Counted from the first letter of the stretch, positions 8,682-17,302 are shown. The stretch is DNA of 64,000 bases from an uncultured Lachnospiraceae bacterium (GCA_910579645.1 CAJTVK010000002.1:1-64000), one strand, 5' to 3'. Program-made: numbers and translations. The notes: generated from the sequence alone by a model not told the origin.

Positions 8682-9638
8682 ATGACAATGGCGCAGAAGA
8701 AACCCGCGGCTCCAGGCGGCCGCAAAAAAATGTCATGGCGGAGATTCCGCCGTTATATCCCGATTTATTTGCTTATGCTTCCGGGGCTGATTTATTTGTT
8801 TGTCAACAATTATATGCCTTTGCCGGGGCTGGTGGTGGCGTTTAAGCAGTATAACGCCAGAAAAGGAATATACAAAAGCGACTGGACGGGATTTGAGAAT
8901 TTCAAATATCTCTTTGCCACTGACGATGCCTGGGTGATTACCAGGAATACCATTTGTTATAATCTGGTTTTCATCGTGGTAAATACAGTATTGGCGATTG
9001 TGGTTGCCATTATTCTCAGTGAAATTTGGGGGAGGGCGAAAAAGTTCTATCAGAGCGCGATACTGCTTCCCTTTCTGATTTCTTCGGTTATCGTAGGCTA
9101 TCTGGTATTCGCATTTCTTTCCGTGGAGAACGGATACATAAATAATGCGATTCTGCCTTTGTTCGGGAAGGAAGGGGTCAGTTGGTATTCGGAGCCGAAA
9201 TATTGGCCGTTTATTTTGGTTTTTGTAAGTGCATGGAAATCGGTGGGGTATAACTGCATTATTTATCTGGCAACGCTGCTCGGATTTGACCGTGCATATT
9301 ATGAATCGGCTCAGATTGACGGGGCGACGAAGCTGAAGCAGATACGCTATCTCACGATACCGATGCTGAAGCCTACGATTATCATGCTTACCCTTATGTC
9401 CGTAGGGCGTATCTTCTATTCGGATTTCGGGCTGTTTTATCAGGTGCCCATGAATCAAGGGGCATTGTATTCCACTACGCAGACCATTGATACCTATGTT
9501 TACCGGGGGCTGCTGCAGTTGGGTAATATTTCCATGTCGGCGGCGGCAGGTGTTTATCAGTCCGTTGTAGGTTTTATTCTGATTCTGTCGGCAAACCTGA
9601 TTGTGCGTAAAATCGATCGGGACAGCGCACTTTGGTAA
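8682..9638 (+). CDS. Sugar ABC permease, LplB/YesP type
   Basis: A 318-residue integral membrane permease with about six helices after a basic, Pro-rich cytoplasmic N terminus. The coupling loop (EAA motif) is visible as YYESAQIDGATKLKQIRYLT, and the family tail RKIDRDSALW is present. It would form the channel with the next gene and receive substrate from a lipoprotein such as the one at 3310. AAAGGAG is 8 bases before the ATG. It is first in a plus-strand run of permease, permease, esterase and phosphoglucomutase genes. It is closely similar in layout to the permease at 51573, so the two clusters are likely paralogous. Confidence 0.9.
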   Translation: MTMAQKKPAAPGGRKKMSWRRFRRYIPIYLLMLPGLIYLFVNNYMPLPGLVVAFKQYNARKGIYKSDWTGFENFKYLFATDDAWVITRNTICYNLVFIVVNTVLAIVVAIILSEIWGRAKKFYQSAILLPFLISSVIVGYLVFAFLSVENGYINNAILPLFGKEGVSWYSEPKYWPFILVFVSAWKSVGYNCIIYLATLLGFDRAYYESAQIDGATKLKQIRYLTIPMLKPTIIMLTLMSVGRIFYSDFGLFYQVPMNQGALYSTTQTIDTYVYRGLLQLGNISMSAAAGVYQSVVGFILILSANLIVRKIDRDSALW

Positions 9639-9657
9639 GAGTAAGGAGGATATGGTC

Positions 9658-10557
9658 ATGAAGACAAGAGAAGATAAAATATTTAATATAGTGGGCCATG
9701 CGGTGATGATTCTGCTGACGGCCATGGCGATTATTCCTTTTATTCTGATGGTGATTTCGTCATTGACATCGAACAGCGCCCTTTTAAGTGACGGCTATTC
9801 TTTTTTTCCGAAAGAGTGGAGCGCTTATGCATATCAGTGGGTTTTTGCTTCCAATGGCGGCACGGTGCTGAAGGCTTATGGGATTTCTTTCCTAATAACG
9901 GGACTGGGCACGGCATGCAATCTTCTGCTGACCATCGGCTTGGCTTACGGAATGTCTAAGAAGGATTTGCCGGGTAAGGGATTCTTTACATTTTTTGTAG
10001 TGTTTACTATGCTGTTTAATGGGGGATTGGTTCCTACATATATCAATTATACAAATATTTTTCATCTGAAGGATACCTTCTGGGCGTTGCTGATTCCCAA
10101 TCTTTTGATGAGTGCATTCAATGTTCTGCTGATGAAAAGTTATTTTATGACCGGTGTGCCGGAAGAAATTTTGGATGCGGCATATATTGACGGAGCCAGT
10201 GAGTTTCAGACGATGGTAAAGATAGCGGTTCCGCTGTCCAAACCGATTATTGCCACGGTAGGGATGTTTGCGGGAATCGCTTACTGGAATGATTGGAACA
10301 ACGGTTATATTTATTTGGTGAAAAGGACGGATTTGTACAGCATTCAGAATTTGCTCAACCGGTTAATGCAGAATATCAGTGCGCTGACCCAGAATGCCAG
10401 TCAGGTGGGGAATGTGAACCAAGGGTTGGCTGAGATTCCTTCTGTATCCATTCGTATGGCAATGGCCACTCTCGGCATTTTGCCTATTGTGCTTATTTAT
10501 CCTTTTATTCAAAAAAACTTTGTAAAAGGAATCACGCTGGGCGGCGTGAAGGGATGA
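9658..10557 (+). CDS. Sugar ABC permease, LplC/YesQ type
   Basis: A 299-residue permease with about six membrane helices, a coupling loop at EEILDAAYIDGASEFQTMVK, and the C-terminal signature YPFIQKNFVKGITLGGVKG that marks this CUT1 subfamily. It pairs with the preceding permease. The ATG at 9658 is chosen because AAGGAGG lies 8 bases upstream; the other in-frame starts at 9601 and 9652 have no proper site. The gap to the previous stop is 19 bases, so the two are cotranscribed. A block of 105-bp repeats follows directly after the stop. Confidence 0.9.
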   Translation: MKTREDKIFNIVGHAVMILLTAMAIIPFILMVISSLTSNSALLSDGYSFFPKEWSAYAYQWVFASNGGTVLKAYGISFLITGLGTACNLLLTIGLAYGMSKKDLPGKGFFTFFVVFTMLFNGGLVPTYINYTNIFHLKDTFWALLIPNLLMSAFNVLLMKSYFMTGVPEEILDAAYIDGASEFQTMVKIAVPLSKPIIATVGMFAGIAYWNDWNNGYIYLVKRTDLYSIQNLLNRLMQNISALTQNASQVGNVNQGLAEIPSVSIRMAMATLGILPIVLIYPFIQKNFVKGITLGGVKG

Positions 10558-10573
10558 GGAAGCAGCAGTTTGG

Positions 10574-10931
10574 CGCGGATGAGGTTGGTATTCGCAGGGG
10601 GCTTTGGGGAACTGGAAAACAGCAAAGCCCCGGGAGAACGCCCCGTGAAAAACCGGTTGCGAAAGCAGGCGGTTTTTGCACGGATGGGATTGGTGTTCGT
10701 AGGGGGCTTTGCGGTACTGGAAAACAGCAAAGTCCCGGGAGAACGCCCCGTGAAAAACCGGTTGCGAAAGCAGACGGTTTTTGCACGGATGGGATTGGCG
10801 TTCGTAGGGGGCTTTGCGGAACTGGAAAACAGCAAAGCCCCGGGAGAACGCCCCGTGAAAAACCGGCTGCGAAAGCAGACGGTTTTTGCACGGATGGGAT
10901 TGGTGTTCGTAGGGGGCTTTGCGGTACTGGA
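10574..10931. repeat. 105-bp tandem repeat array, three full copies plus a 43-bp partial
   Basis: Copies span 10574-10678, 10679-10783, 10784-10888 and 10889-10931 (partial), nearly identical except for scattered changes. Each full unit holds an inverted repeat GGGGCTTTG ... CAAAGCCCC around a 15-20 base loop, and a GC-rich segment with GAACGCCCCGTG. The period is a multiple of three, so several frames on both strands stay open, but none has a convincing start. The array fills the whole gap between the permease stop and the esterase start, whose ribosome site is just outside the last partial unit. I treat it as a structured intergenic repeat, not a gene. Confidence 0.85.
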
Positions 10932-10944
10932 ATAGGAGAATAAG

Positions 10945-12222
10945 ATGAGCGGAGAATATGTAACGGTAACGGAGGTATTTGATTTTGGGCCTCATATCAG
11001 CAAAGTAATTTTACATGTCGGAAAGCTGCTGAGGGGTGCGGAACTTTCTGCGGATCAGTTCCGTGTGTCGGTTAAGCGTACGGCAGTATCGGGGGAGGAT
11101 TTTGTGTGGCCGGTATTTATGGGGGAAAAGCCGGAGGATACTATGACAGGTATCAGAAGAGTTGAGGAAGCATATGTATCGGATGGAGATGGCAGAAGAA
11201 CAGGTGAGGGGAAGTATATTACACTGTGCATGCATTGTGACCCGAGGGAAGGGCTGGGTTCCATTATCCGGTTTGACGGGGAGCATAATGTGACGGTGAA
11301 GGTGGCATACAAAGTAGAGCAGACGGCGCCCATTTCTTCGGCGGACGGTGTGACGGAGGGGCTTGTGTTTGCACGCAACGGCGGAAATCATATTGTTTAC
11401 GGAGATATGCTGAAAACGGCTGTTTTTGAAGATGACCAAGTTTCTCTCGGGTATTGCTATTACCGCCCGGAGGAGGCGGACATGCATAAAGTGCCGTTGC
11501 TGATTTGGCTGCACGGTGCGGGGGAAGGGGGAAGAGAACCCCTGATTGCGGCAATCGGGAATAAAGTAGTAAATCTTATTTCGCCAGAAATTCAGCAGTT
11601 GTTTGGCGGAGCCTGGCTGCTTGCGCCGCAGGCTCCTACCATGTGGATGGATGACGGAACCGGGGAATATACGAAGGATGGGTCATCCATGTATGTGGAG
11701 CCGTTGGAACGGCTGATTGCGGGCTATATTGATGCTCATGAGGAGATTGACCGGGAAAGGATATATCTTGGCGGTGATTCCAACGGAGGTTTTATGGCAA
11801 TGAAAATGCTGCTGCGCAATCCTGACAGGTATGCTGCGGTCTTTCCTGTGTGTGAAGCCTTGCCGGATGCGGCCATGTCAGAGGAAGATATAGCAGGGAT
11901 TGCGGGGAAGCCCATCTGGTTTACTCATGCCAAGGACGACCCGGTGGTGCCGCCGGAGCATTATGTAATACCTACTTACCGGAGACTGCTTGCGGCCGGA
12001 GGAAAAAATGTTCATCTTACGCTATGGGAGCATGTGACGGATCGGACGGGCAGGTATTTTAACGAAGACGGAACACCTTATACTTATATCGGCCATTGGT
12101 CATGGATACCTATGCTGAATAATCAGTGCAGGTTGGATTTTGACCGGCAGCCGGTAGTTTGGGAAGGGAAAGAGGTTACGATATTGGAATGGCTGGCGGC
12201 TCAGAGACTGACATCGGCATAA
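10945..12222 (+). CDS. Esterase with N-terminal Ig-like domain and PHB-depolymerase/peptidase-like hydrolase domain
   Basis: A 425-residue protein without signal peptide. Residues 1-140 resemble the Ig-like domain found before such hydrolases. The alpha/beta-hydrolase part has LIWLHGAGEGG (oxyanion region), YLGGDSNGGFMAM as nucleophile elbow (Ser in GDSNGG), and THAKDDPVVPPEH for the acid residue. The family includes feruloyl or acetyl esterases acting on hemicellulose fragments. AGGAG stands 7 bases before the ATG. It is the third gene of the permease run, so it probably trims the imported oligosaccharide inside the cell. The substrate is not deducible. Confidence 0.8.
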   Translation: MSGEYVTVTEVFDFGPHISKVILHVGKLLRGAELSADQFRVSVKRTAVSGEDFVWPVFMGEKPEDTMTGIRRVEEAYVSDGDGRRTGEGKYITLCMHCDPREGLGSIIRFDGEHNVTVKVAYKVEQTAPISSADGVTEGLVFARNGGNHIVYGDMLKTAVFEDDQVSLGYCYYRPEEADMHKVPLLIWLHGAGEGGREPLIAAIGNKVVNLISPEIQQLFGGAWLLAPQAPTMWMDDGTGEYTKDGSSMYVEPLERLIAGYIDAHEEIDRERIYLGGDSNGGFMAMKMLLRNPDRYAAVFPVCEALPDAAMSEEDIAGIAGKPIWFTHAKDDPVVPPEHYVIPTYRRLLAAGGKNVHLTLWEHVTDRTGRYFNEDGTPYTYIGHWSWIPMLNNQCRLDFDRQPVVWEGKEVTILEWLAAQRLTSA

Positions 12223-12249
12223 GCATCAGGGAAAGGAGTATCATAAAGA

Positions 12250-12891
12250 ATGGCAGCGATAAAAGGCGTGATTTTTGATCTTGACGGCGTAATCTGCTTT
12301 ACGGATAATTTTCATTATCGGGCGTGGAAAGCGATTGCCGACAGGGAACATATTTATTTTGATGAAAAGATTAATAACCGGCTGAGAGGAGTCAGCAGGA
12401 TGGAAAGCTTGGATATCATACTGGAAAAGGCGGAACGTATTTATAGCGGGGAAGAGAAGGAAAGGCTGGCAGAAGAAAAAAACGAGATTTATAAAGGGCT
12501 GCTTTCCGAAATGTCGAGGGAGGATTTGAGCAGTGCGGTGAAAAGCACCTTGTATGGGCTGCGAGGTAAAGGGTATCTGCTGGCAGTCGGCTCATCCAGC
12601 AAGAACACGAAACAGATTTTGGAGCGGATAGGGCTGGGGGATTTTTTTGATGCGGTGAGCGACGGAACTAATATTGCCCGTTCCAAGCCGGATCCCGAGG
12701 TGTTTATAAAGGCGGCACAGATGTTGGGGCTGGAGCCGGAAGAATGTGTTGTGGTGGAAGATGCAGAGGCGGGCATTCGTGCGGCACATGACGGCGGGTT
12801 CGTGAGCGCGGGGATTGGGGAGGCCGCCCGAAGCCCGCTGACAGACCATCCCCTTGGCACTATCCGTGAGTTGATGGAGTGGCTTTTGTAA
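12250..12891 (+). CDS. pgmB: Beta-phosphoglucomutase, HAD superfamily
   Basis: A 213-residue HAD enzyme that interconverts beta-glucose 1-phosphate and glucose 6-phosphate. FDLDGV (Asp10 nucleophile and Asp12 acid/base), the cap-domain segment NNRLRGVSRMESLDIIL, GSSSKNTKQ, KPDPEVF and VVEDAEAGIRAA are all in place, and the length is normal. AAAGGAG lies 11 bases before the ATG, 27 bases after the esterase stop, so it ends the permease operon. Its presence implies that a disaccharide phosphorylase supplies beta-glucose 1-phosphate; no GH65 or GH94 gene is in this window. Confidence 0.9.
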   Translation: MAAIKGVIFDLDGVICFTDNFHYRAWKAIADREHIYFDEKINNRLRGVSRMESLDIILEKAERIYSGEEKERLAEEKNEIYKGLLSEMSREDLSSAVKSTLYGLRGKGYLLAVGSSSKNTKQILERIGLGDFFDAVSDGTNIARSKPDPEVFIKAAQMLGLEPEECVVVEDAEAGIRAAHDGGFVSAGIGEAARSPLTDHPLGTIRELMEWLL

Positions 12892-12939
12892 GCTTACTGC
12901 TATATGCCGGTTTGTGGGTGAATAGACATGATTTTAAGA

Positions 12940-12983
12940 TATGCACTGGGCTTCCGGGATTTTCCTGCGAAGTTCAGTGCATA
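12940..12983 (+). terminator. Hairpin after pgmB
   Basis: TATGCACTG (12940-12948) pairs with CAGTGCATA (12975-12983) around a 26-base loop. The tail is only TTAACATAAACTTTT, so termination would be weak. Confidence 0.35.
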
Positions 12984-13028
12984 TTAACATAAACTTTTAC
13001 ATCCCATTCCGAACTATGTCTACGTCAG

Positions 13029-13063
13029 AAAAAAGTGCCGTATAGGGAACACCCCATACGGCA
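13029..13063 (-). terminator. Intrinsic terminator of the isomerase-transketolase-kinase-glycosidase operon
   Basis: TGCCGTATAGGG and CCCCATACGGCA (13036-13063) form a near-perfect stem with a small loop. On the minus strand it is followed by CTTTTTTCTG. It lies 40 bases past the glycosidase stop and closes the long minus-strand operon. Confidence 0.85.
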
Positions 13064-13102
13064 TCACGAGCGGCATTACTGACAAACAGCCCTGTTTTCA
13101 TA

Positions 13103-14698
13103 CTATGATACTTCAATAATCCGGATTGCCATATATTGGTGACCGGGCATTTTTATTTTGGTCATACCGCTATGTACACCGGCATCGGTAATTGTCATTT
13201 CCCAGGTATCAATGATATCCACCTGAAAATTACGTCCTTCCGGTAAAAAGAGCTCCCGGCAGGCAGGCTGCATAATTCCCAGATAATGGATTTCATAGCC
13301 GCTGGTCTGTAAGGTAAAAGGCGGCTTGAAGCCCTCTGTTTTTTCATATTTCTGGTTTGCGGCGATTCCTACCGTCTCGTCAAAGATGCCCTGTCCTTCT
13401 TTGACGTATCCGCCCGGAACTTCTTTTAAGATATCCAAAAGGAAACGGAGCCGTGGGACGCTTTCTCCTTTCAGAGGTCCGCCGTGGGACCACCAGAGAA
13501 TCTCATCTTCGGCAAGGAAGGTTTCCCCATGCCCGCAGTAGCCGCCCCGCAGCATTCCTTCCCAAAATCTGCGGACAAGTTCCTGTCCGGTAATATTGCC
13601 CCAGCCCAGTTCCAGATTGCCTTCATAGCAGATTTCGTCCCAGACTATGGGCTTGCCGTATTTTTCCATATATATGCCGGTATCCTCCGTAGTCCGGTAA
13701 AAATCGGTGCGCTGTAGGGAGCAGTGGGTAATCCATGGCCTGCTGTGGTCATAAAAGTCACCGCAATTGTGGATGGAACGAAGATGCTGATAGGGGTCTT
13801 TTTTCTGAATCAGTTCCCCGTAACGCTCCCAATCCTCAATGGATTTTGTCCGAATCAGGTCGTATTCGTTTGCCAGCGACCACCAAACATTGCGGTATGC
13901 TCCGTAGCGGGCAACAACATAGCGGAGGTAATTGTCACAGCTTGCCGCATCCATCAAGATATTTCCCCACCGGTCGTAGGGATGCATAAGGATGATATCC
14001 GCTTCGATGCCCATATCCCGCAGCTGCCGAATCCGTTCATCATAACGGCGGAAGTGTGCCGGATTGGGACGTGTGTAGTCAAAGTCAAGTTCCGGTTCCG
14101 CATGCGGCATTCCGGGGAAGTGAACCTGCTCTTTTTGATTGAGTTCAATAAGGGAAGGATCCAGTCCCTCGCCGTGCCCGCGCTCAAAGGGATGGGTCAG
14201 CGGTTCTTTGGTATTGTATAGGTAAAATTTAGGGAAAAAGCAGAAGCGGATTTTGTTAAACGGGCTGTTTTTTAAGGTTTCCAGAGTCTGCTCCTGTAAT
14301 TCTAAGGTTTGGTTTGCCCAGGCATAGCAGGTGGTTCCTATGGAATAGTAGCAGCTGCCGTCTTCATAACGGAGCCGGACTTGATCTGCCACACGCACGG
14401 GTCCATGATTGTTTTCACCGGCCGGGACAGCCGTAAAACTTCCCGCAAGCTGTTCTTTTTCGGTCAGTTCGTTTTGAAAAGTTCCTTCAATTTGGTAATG
14501 ATATATGCCTTCATAGGACGGCATGAAACGGATACGGTAGATACCTTCGCCGTCATAGAAGCCTTCCGTTGCTTTTTCTTCGTTTTCTCCTGTAAAGGTG
14601 GCAGTGACGGTATAATCCGTAAACGGATTGCCGTCGCTTCTGCCGTGCAAACTGATTTCAAATATGTCCCATCTTTCTATTGTCTGCATAATTATCAT
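13103..14698 (-). CDS. DUF5060/DUF4038/DUF5605 glycoside hydrolase (apiosidase-like, GH140-related)
   Basis: A 531-residue three-domain glycosidase without signal peptide. DUF5060 beta-sandwich comes first (MQTIERWDIFEISLHG to about 100), then a clan GH-A barrel with WWSLANEYDLI (probable acid/base Glu) and GKPIVWDEICYEGN (probable nucleophile Glu), then the DUF5605 sandwich ending MPGHQYMAIRIIEVS. The DUF4038 family is now known as apiosidase-like because GH140 members release D-apiose from rhamnogalacturonan II; not every member does this. It lies last in an operon with isomerase, kinase and split transketolase genes. The start is chosen at 14698, four bases after GGAG; 14689 is the alternative. 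A 126-bp inverted-repeat element separates it from the kinase gene. Confidence 0.8.
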   Translation of the reverse strand: MIIMQTIERWDIFEISLHGRSDGNPFTDYTVTATFTGENEEKATEGFYDGEGIYRIRFMPSYEGIYHYQIEGTFQNELTEKEQLAGSFTAVPAGENNHGPVRVADQVRLRYEDGSCYYSIGTTCYAWANQTLELQEQTLETLKNSPFNKIRFCFFPKFYLYNTKEPLTHPFERGHGEGLDPSLIELNQKEQVHFPGMPHAEPELDFDYTRPNPAHFRRYDERIRQLRDMGIEADIILMHPYDRWGNILMDAASCDNYLRYVVARYGAYRNVWWSLANEYDLIRTKSIEDWERYGELIQKKDPYQHLRSIHNCGDFYDHSRPWITHCSLQRTDFYRTTEDTGIYMEKYGKPIVWDEICYEGNLELGWGNITGQELVRRFWEGMLRGGYCGHGETFLAEDEILWWSHGGPLKGESVPRLRFLLDILKEVPGGYVKEGQGIFDETVGIAANQKYEKTEGFKPPFTLQTSGYEIHYLGIMQPACRELFLPEGRNFQVDIIDTWEMTITDAGVHSGMTKIKMPGHQYMAIRIIEVS

Positions 14699-14713
14699 CT
14701 TTCTCCTTTCTGG

Positions 14714-14839
14714 AGCGTGTTTGAAAAAAATGAAAGAACCGTAGCGGGCTGCGTTGACTGAATTTGGGTCAAAAATCACGCAGAGTGGCGAAACGATATA
14801 TCGTTTTACAGATGGAAGGAATGATTTTTCAAACACGCT
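14714..14839. repeat. 126-bp element with perfect 15-bp terminal inverted repeats
   Basis: AGCGTGTTTGAAAAA (14714-14728) is repeated inverted at 14825-14839. Inside are nested pairs CTGCGT (14749-14754)/ACGCAG (14778-14783), TTGAC (14754-14758)/GTCAA (14768-14772), and a perfect 16-bp palindrome AAACGATATATCGTTT (14791-14806). It fills the gap between kinase and glycosidase genes and would fold in the transcript. No target-site duplication is evident. Confidence 0.75.
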
Positions 14840-14847
14840 TTGGTATA

Positions 14848-16320
14848 TCACGTTTTGCCAATCACTGTCCGGATGGCTTCCTTCCAGTCGTTGCGCTTCT
14901 TTTCCCGTACGGAGAGCGGCATATCCGGTTGATACTCGCGATATGAAATATTCTGAAATACTGTTTCCTTATCGTAGATTCCTGCGGTAATTCCTGCCAG
15001 ATAGGCTACGCCGATGGCGGACAGTTCTTCCGCATCGGGAACAAGAATGCCGCATCCGGCCATATCGGACTGGAACTGCATCAGGTAAGGATTGCCGGTA
15101 GGCCCTCCGTCCGCGCGGAGGACTTTGATGCCGGCTCCGAAGTCCGGTACCATTGCTTCAAATACGTCGGTTACCTGCTGGGCAATGCTTTCTACCGCGG
15201 CTTTGGCAAATTCGGCTTTTTTGGTAGTCCGGCTCATGCCGAGAACCGCAGCCTTTGCGGCATCATTCCAGTACGGGGCGGAAAGGCCGGTGAAAGCCGG
15301 CACAAATATAGTGGAATCCTCCGGGTTTGCCTGTAAGCACAGTTCATTTACTTCTTTGGCGGAACGGATCAGTCCAAGGTCATCCTTGAGCCAACTGACT
15401 ACGGCACCGGTATAATTGATATTGCCTTCCAGCACATAGTTCGGCACGCCGTCGATGCGCCATGCCAGTGAGGAAGCCAGTCCGTGCCGGCTTGTTATTT
15501 TCCGTTTTCCGGTGTTCAGCATCATGGAAGAACCTGTGCCATAGGTAGTCTTCATCATGCCGCTCTCATGGCAGCACTGTCCGTACAGGGCTCCGTGAGA
15601 ATCTCCCATTACGCAGCGGATAGGGACTTTATGGTCAAGGACACCTTCGAAATCCGTTTCCCCGAAATTACCGTTGCTGTCCATGATTTCGGGAAGTGTT
15701 TCTGCCGGTATGCGGAAAAGAGTGCAAAGTTCCTGGCTCCAGTTAATGGTGTCCAAATCCATAAGCTGTGTCCGGGAGGCATTGGAGGCATCCGTTGCAA
15801 ATACTTTTCCGCCCGTGAGACGGTATACTAAATAGCTGTCTACCGTTCCCATATGCAATTCTTTACTGTCTATGCCCATGCAGTCATTTTCTAAAAGCCA
15901 GCGCATTTTGGCCGCAGGGAAAAAGGGGGAAAGCGGCAGGCAGGTAATCCGGCGCACGGTTTCTGCCTCTGCTTCCATCTGCTTCACAATGTTTGCCGCC
16001 CGTCCGCATTGCCATACAATGGCAGGGCAGAAAGGCTTTCCGGAGGAACCGAAAGCAACGGTGGTTTCCCGTTGATTGCTGATGCCCACGGCTGCAATCT
16101 CTTTGGAATGGATATCGGTCCGGGCTAAGAGTTCCTTTAGCCCGGAGATAATGTTGTCATATATTTCATCCATATCATGGGATACCCAGCCCAATTCATT
16201 GATAATCTGGCGGTGGGGGCGGTCCACCCGTGTAACCACCCTTCCGTTTTGATCAAAAAGCAGCATTTTTGTGCCTTGGGTGCTTTGATCGATGCTTACT
16301 ATATATTTTTTATCTGCCAT
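14848..16320 (-). CDS. FGGY kinase, glycerol-kinase-like, possible apulose kinase
   Basis: A 490-residue ATP-dependent kinase similar to glycerol kinase over its full length: DQSTQGTK (ATP loop) at 11-18, SNQRET at 81-86, IVWQCGR with Trp103, VMGDSHGAL with catalytic Asp240, and GLSAPYW. Residues that line the glycerol pocket in GlpK appear changed: the Tyr of the DPYFSGTK segment is Phe (SPFFPAAK), the Gln after the catalytic Asp is Ser, and the GTGCFM Phe is Ser. This suggests another polyol or ketose. It begins one base after the transketolase stop, with AAGGAG 10 bases before the ATG, so translation is coupled. With isomerase and transketolase neighbours, apulose kinase is a fair guess; true glycerol kinase is the alternative. 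Confidence 0.8.
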   Translation of the reverse strand: MADKKYIVSIDQSTQGTKMLLFDQNGRVVTRVDRPHRQIINELGWVSHDMDEIYDNIISGLKELLARTDIHSKEIAAVGISNQRETTVAFGSSGKPFCPAIVWQCGRAANIVKQMEAEAETVRRITCLPLSPFFPAAKMRWLLENDCMGIDSKELHMGTVDSYLVYRLTGGKVFATDASNASRTQLMDLDTINWSQELCTLFRIPAETLPEIMDSNGNFGETDFEGVLDHKVPIRCVMGDSHGALYGQCCHESGMMKTTYGTGSSMMLNTGKRKITSRHGLASSLAWRIDGVPNYVLEGNINYTGAVVSWLKDDLGLIRSAKEVNELCLQANPEDSTIFVPAFTGLSAPYWNDAAKAAVLGMSRTTKKAEFAKAAVESIAQQVTDVFEAMVPDFGAGIKVLRADGGPTGNPYLMQFQSDMAGCGILVPDAEELSAIGVAYLAGITAGIYDKETVFQNISYREYQPDMPLSVREKKRNDWKEAIRTVIGKT

Positions 16321-16321
16321 A

Positions 16322-17302
16322 TCAGTAGTTCTCCTTGGCTGTTTTGGCGATTCCGTCCGCATTCAGGCCATAATAATCGAATACTGCCTGAGATTTGCCT
16401 GTAATTACCGGTTCGTCAGGCAGCGACAGATTTACTGTCTTGCGCGGGCATTGCTGCCCGATAATCTGGCTTACCATGGAACCAAGGCCACCGAAGGGGG
16501 AATGTTCTTCCACGGTCAGGATTAGTTTGGAGCGCAGTGCACACTGAATGACGGCTTCCTTATCCAGAGGCTTTACGCAGTACATATCCAAAACGGCTGT
16601 ATGAAGCCCCTCTCCGGCAAGCAGCCGTGCGGCCAAAACGGATGGGCGTGTCATTTCCCCACAGGCGACAATGGTTATCAGGTCCGAAGGAAGCGTTTCC
16701 CAGTCCGTCCGGGAAGAAGGAAGAGCTTCGGCGGCATTGCCGTCAAGGATTACGGTAGCCTGATCCATAACGAAGGGACAGTTTTCGGGATAAATATCCT
16801 CTACCGGATTTCTCCCTACACGGATATAGGCCGGTTTTTGATCCTGAAGCAGGGCAGCTATCAGTTCTGCGGTCTGGAAACGGTCACTGGGAAGGTAGAC
16901 ACGCATGTTGGGAATGGACGACATGGCTGCAATATCCTGTGCGGAGTGATGGCTCATGCCAAGCTCTCCATAGCTGACACCGCCGCTGATGCCTACCAGC
17001 GTCACATTGGTATTGGAGTATGCCACATCCACTTTCGCCTGTTCGTAGCTGCGGGTGGAGAGAAAGCTGGCAGGGGAAAAGCAGAAAGGTTTTTTGCCGC
17101 ATTTTGCCATTCCGGCAGAAATGCTGACCAGATTCTGTTCTGCAATCCCTACTTCCACCGACTGCTCCGGGAAACGTTGGAAAAAAGGAGCCATGGAAGC
17201 GGAGCCTCTGGAATCGCTGCAGAGCACGACGATATCTCTGTCCGTCTCCGCCTTTTCTAATAAAACATCACAGATTGCTTTTCTGTTTGGAATTTTATTC
17301 AT
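16322..17302 (-). CDS. Transketolase, C-terminal subunit (pyrimidine plus C-terminal domains)
   Basis: A 326-residue half-transketolase that completes the thiamine diphosphate site at the subunit interface. VCSDSRGSASM opens the Pyr domain, and VEVGIAEQNLVSISAGMA holds the cofactor-activating Glu. The last 110 residues are the C-terminal domain. AGGAGG lies 6 bases before the ATG at 17302; an ATG directly before it at 17305 is less well spaced. It follows the N-terminal subunit gene by 43 bases. Split transketolases occur both as housekeeping enzymes and in dedicated sugar pathways such as apulose-4-phosphate cleavage; the operon context favours a dedicated role. Confidence 0.88.
   Translation of the reverse strand: MNKIPNRKAICDVLLEKAETDRDIVVLCSDSRGSASMAPFFQRFPEQSVEVGIAEQNLVSISAGMAKCGKKPFCFSPASFLSTRSYEQAKVDVAYSNTNVTLVGISGGVSYGELGMSHHSAQDIAAMSSIPNMRVYLPSDRFQTAELIAALLQDQKPAYIRVGRNPVEDIYPENCPFVMDQATVILDGNAAEALPSSRTDWETLPSDLITIVACGEMTRPSVLAARLLAGEGLHTAVLDMYCVKPLDKEAVIQCALRSKLILTVEEHSPFGGLGSMVSQIIGQQCPRKTVNLSLPDEPVITGKSQAVFDYYGLNADGIAKTAKENY

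Noticed and set aside
8733..9725. Long minus-strand frame opposite the permease genes
   Set aside because: It is a shadow of the permease coding frame, with no ribosome site and a basic, low-complexity translation.
10363..10995. Repetitive open frames on both strands across the 105-bp array
   Set aside because: The array period is divisible by three, which keeps many frames open at once; the frames lack proper starts and one overlaps the permease gene.
14714..14839. Insertion sequence or full transposon at the inverted-repeat element
   Set aside because: Only 126 bases, no transposase frame and no clear target-site duplication; listed as a repeat only.
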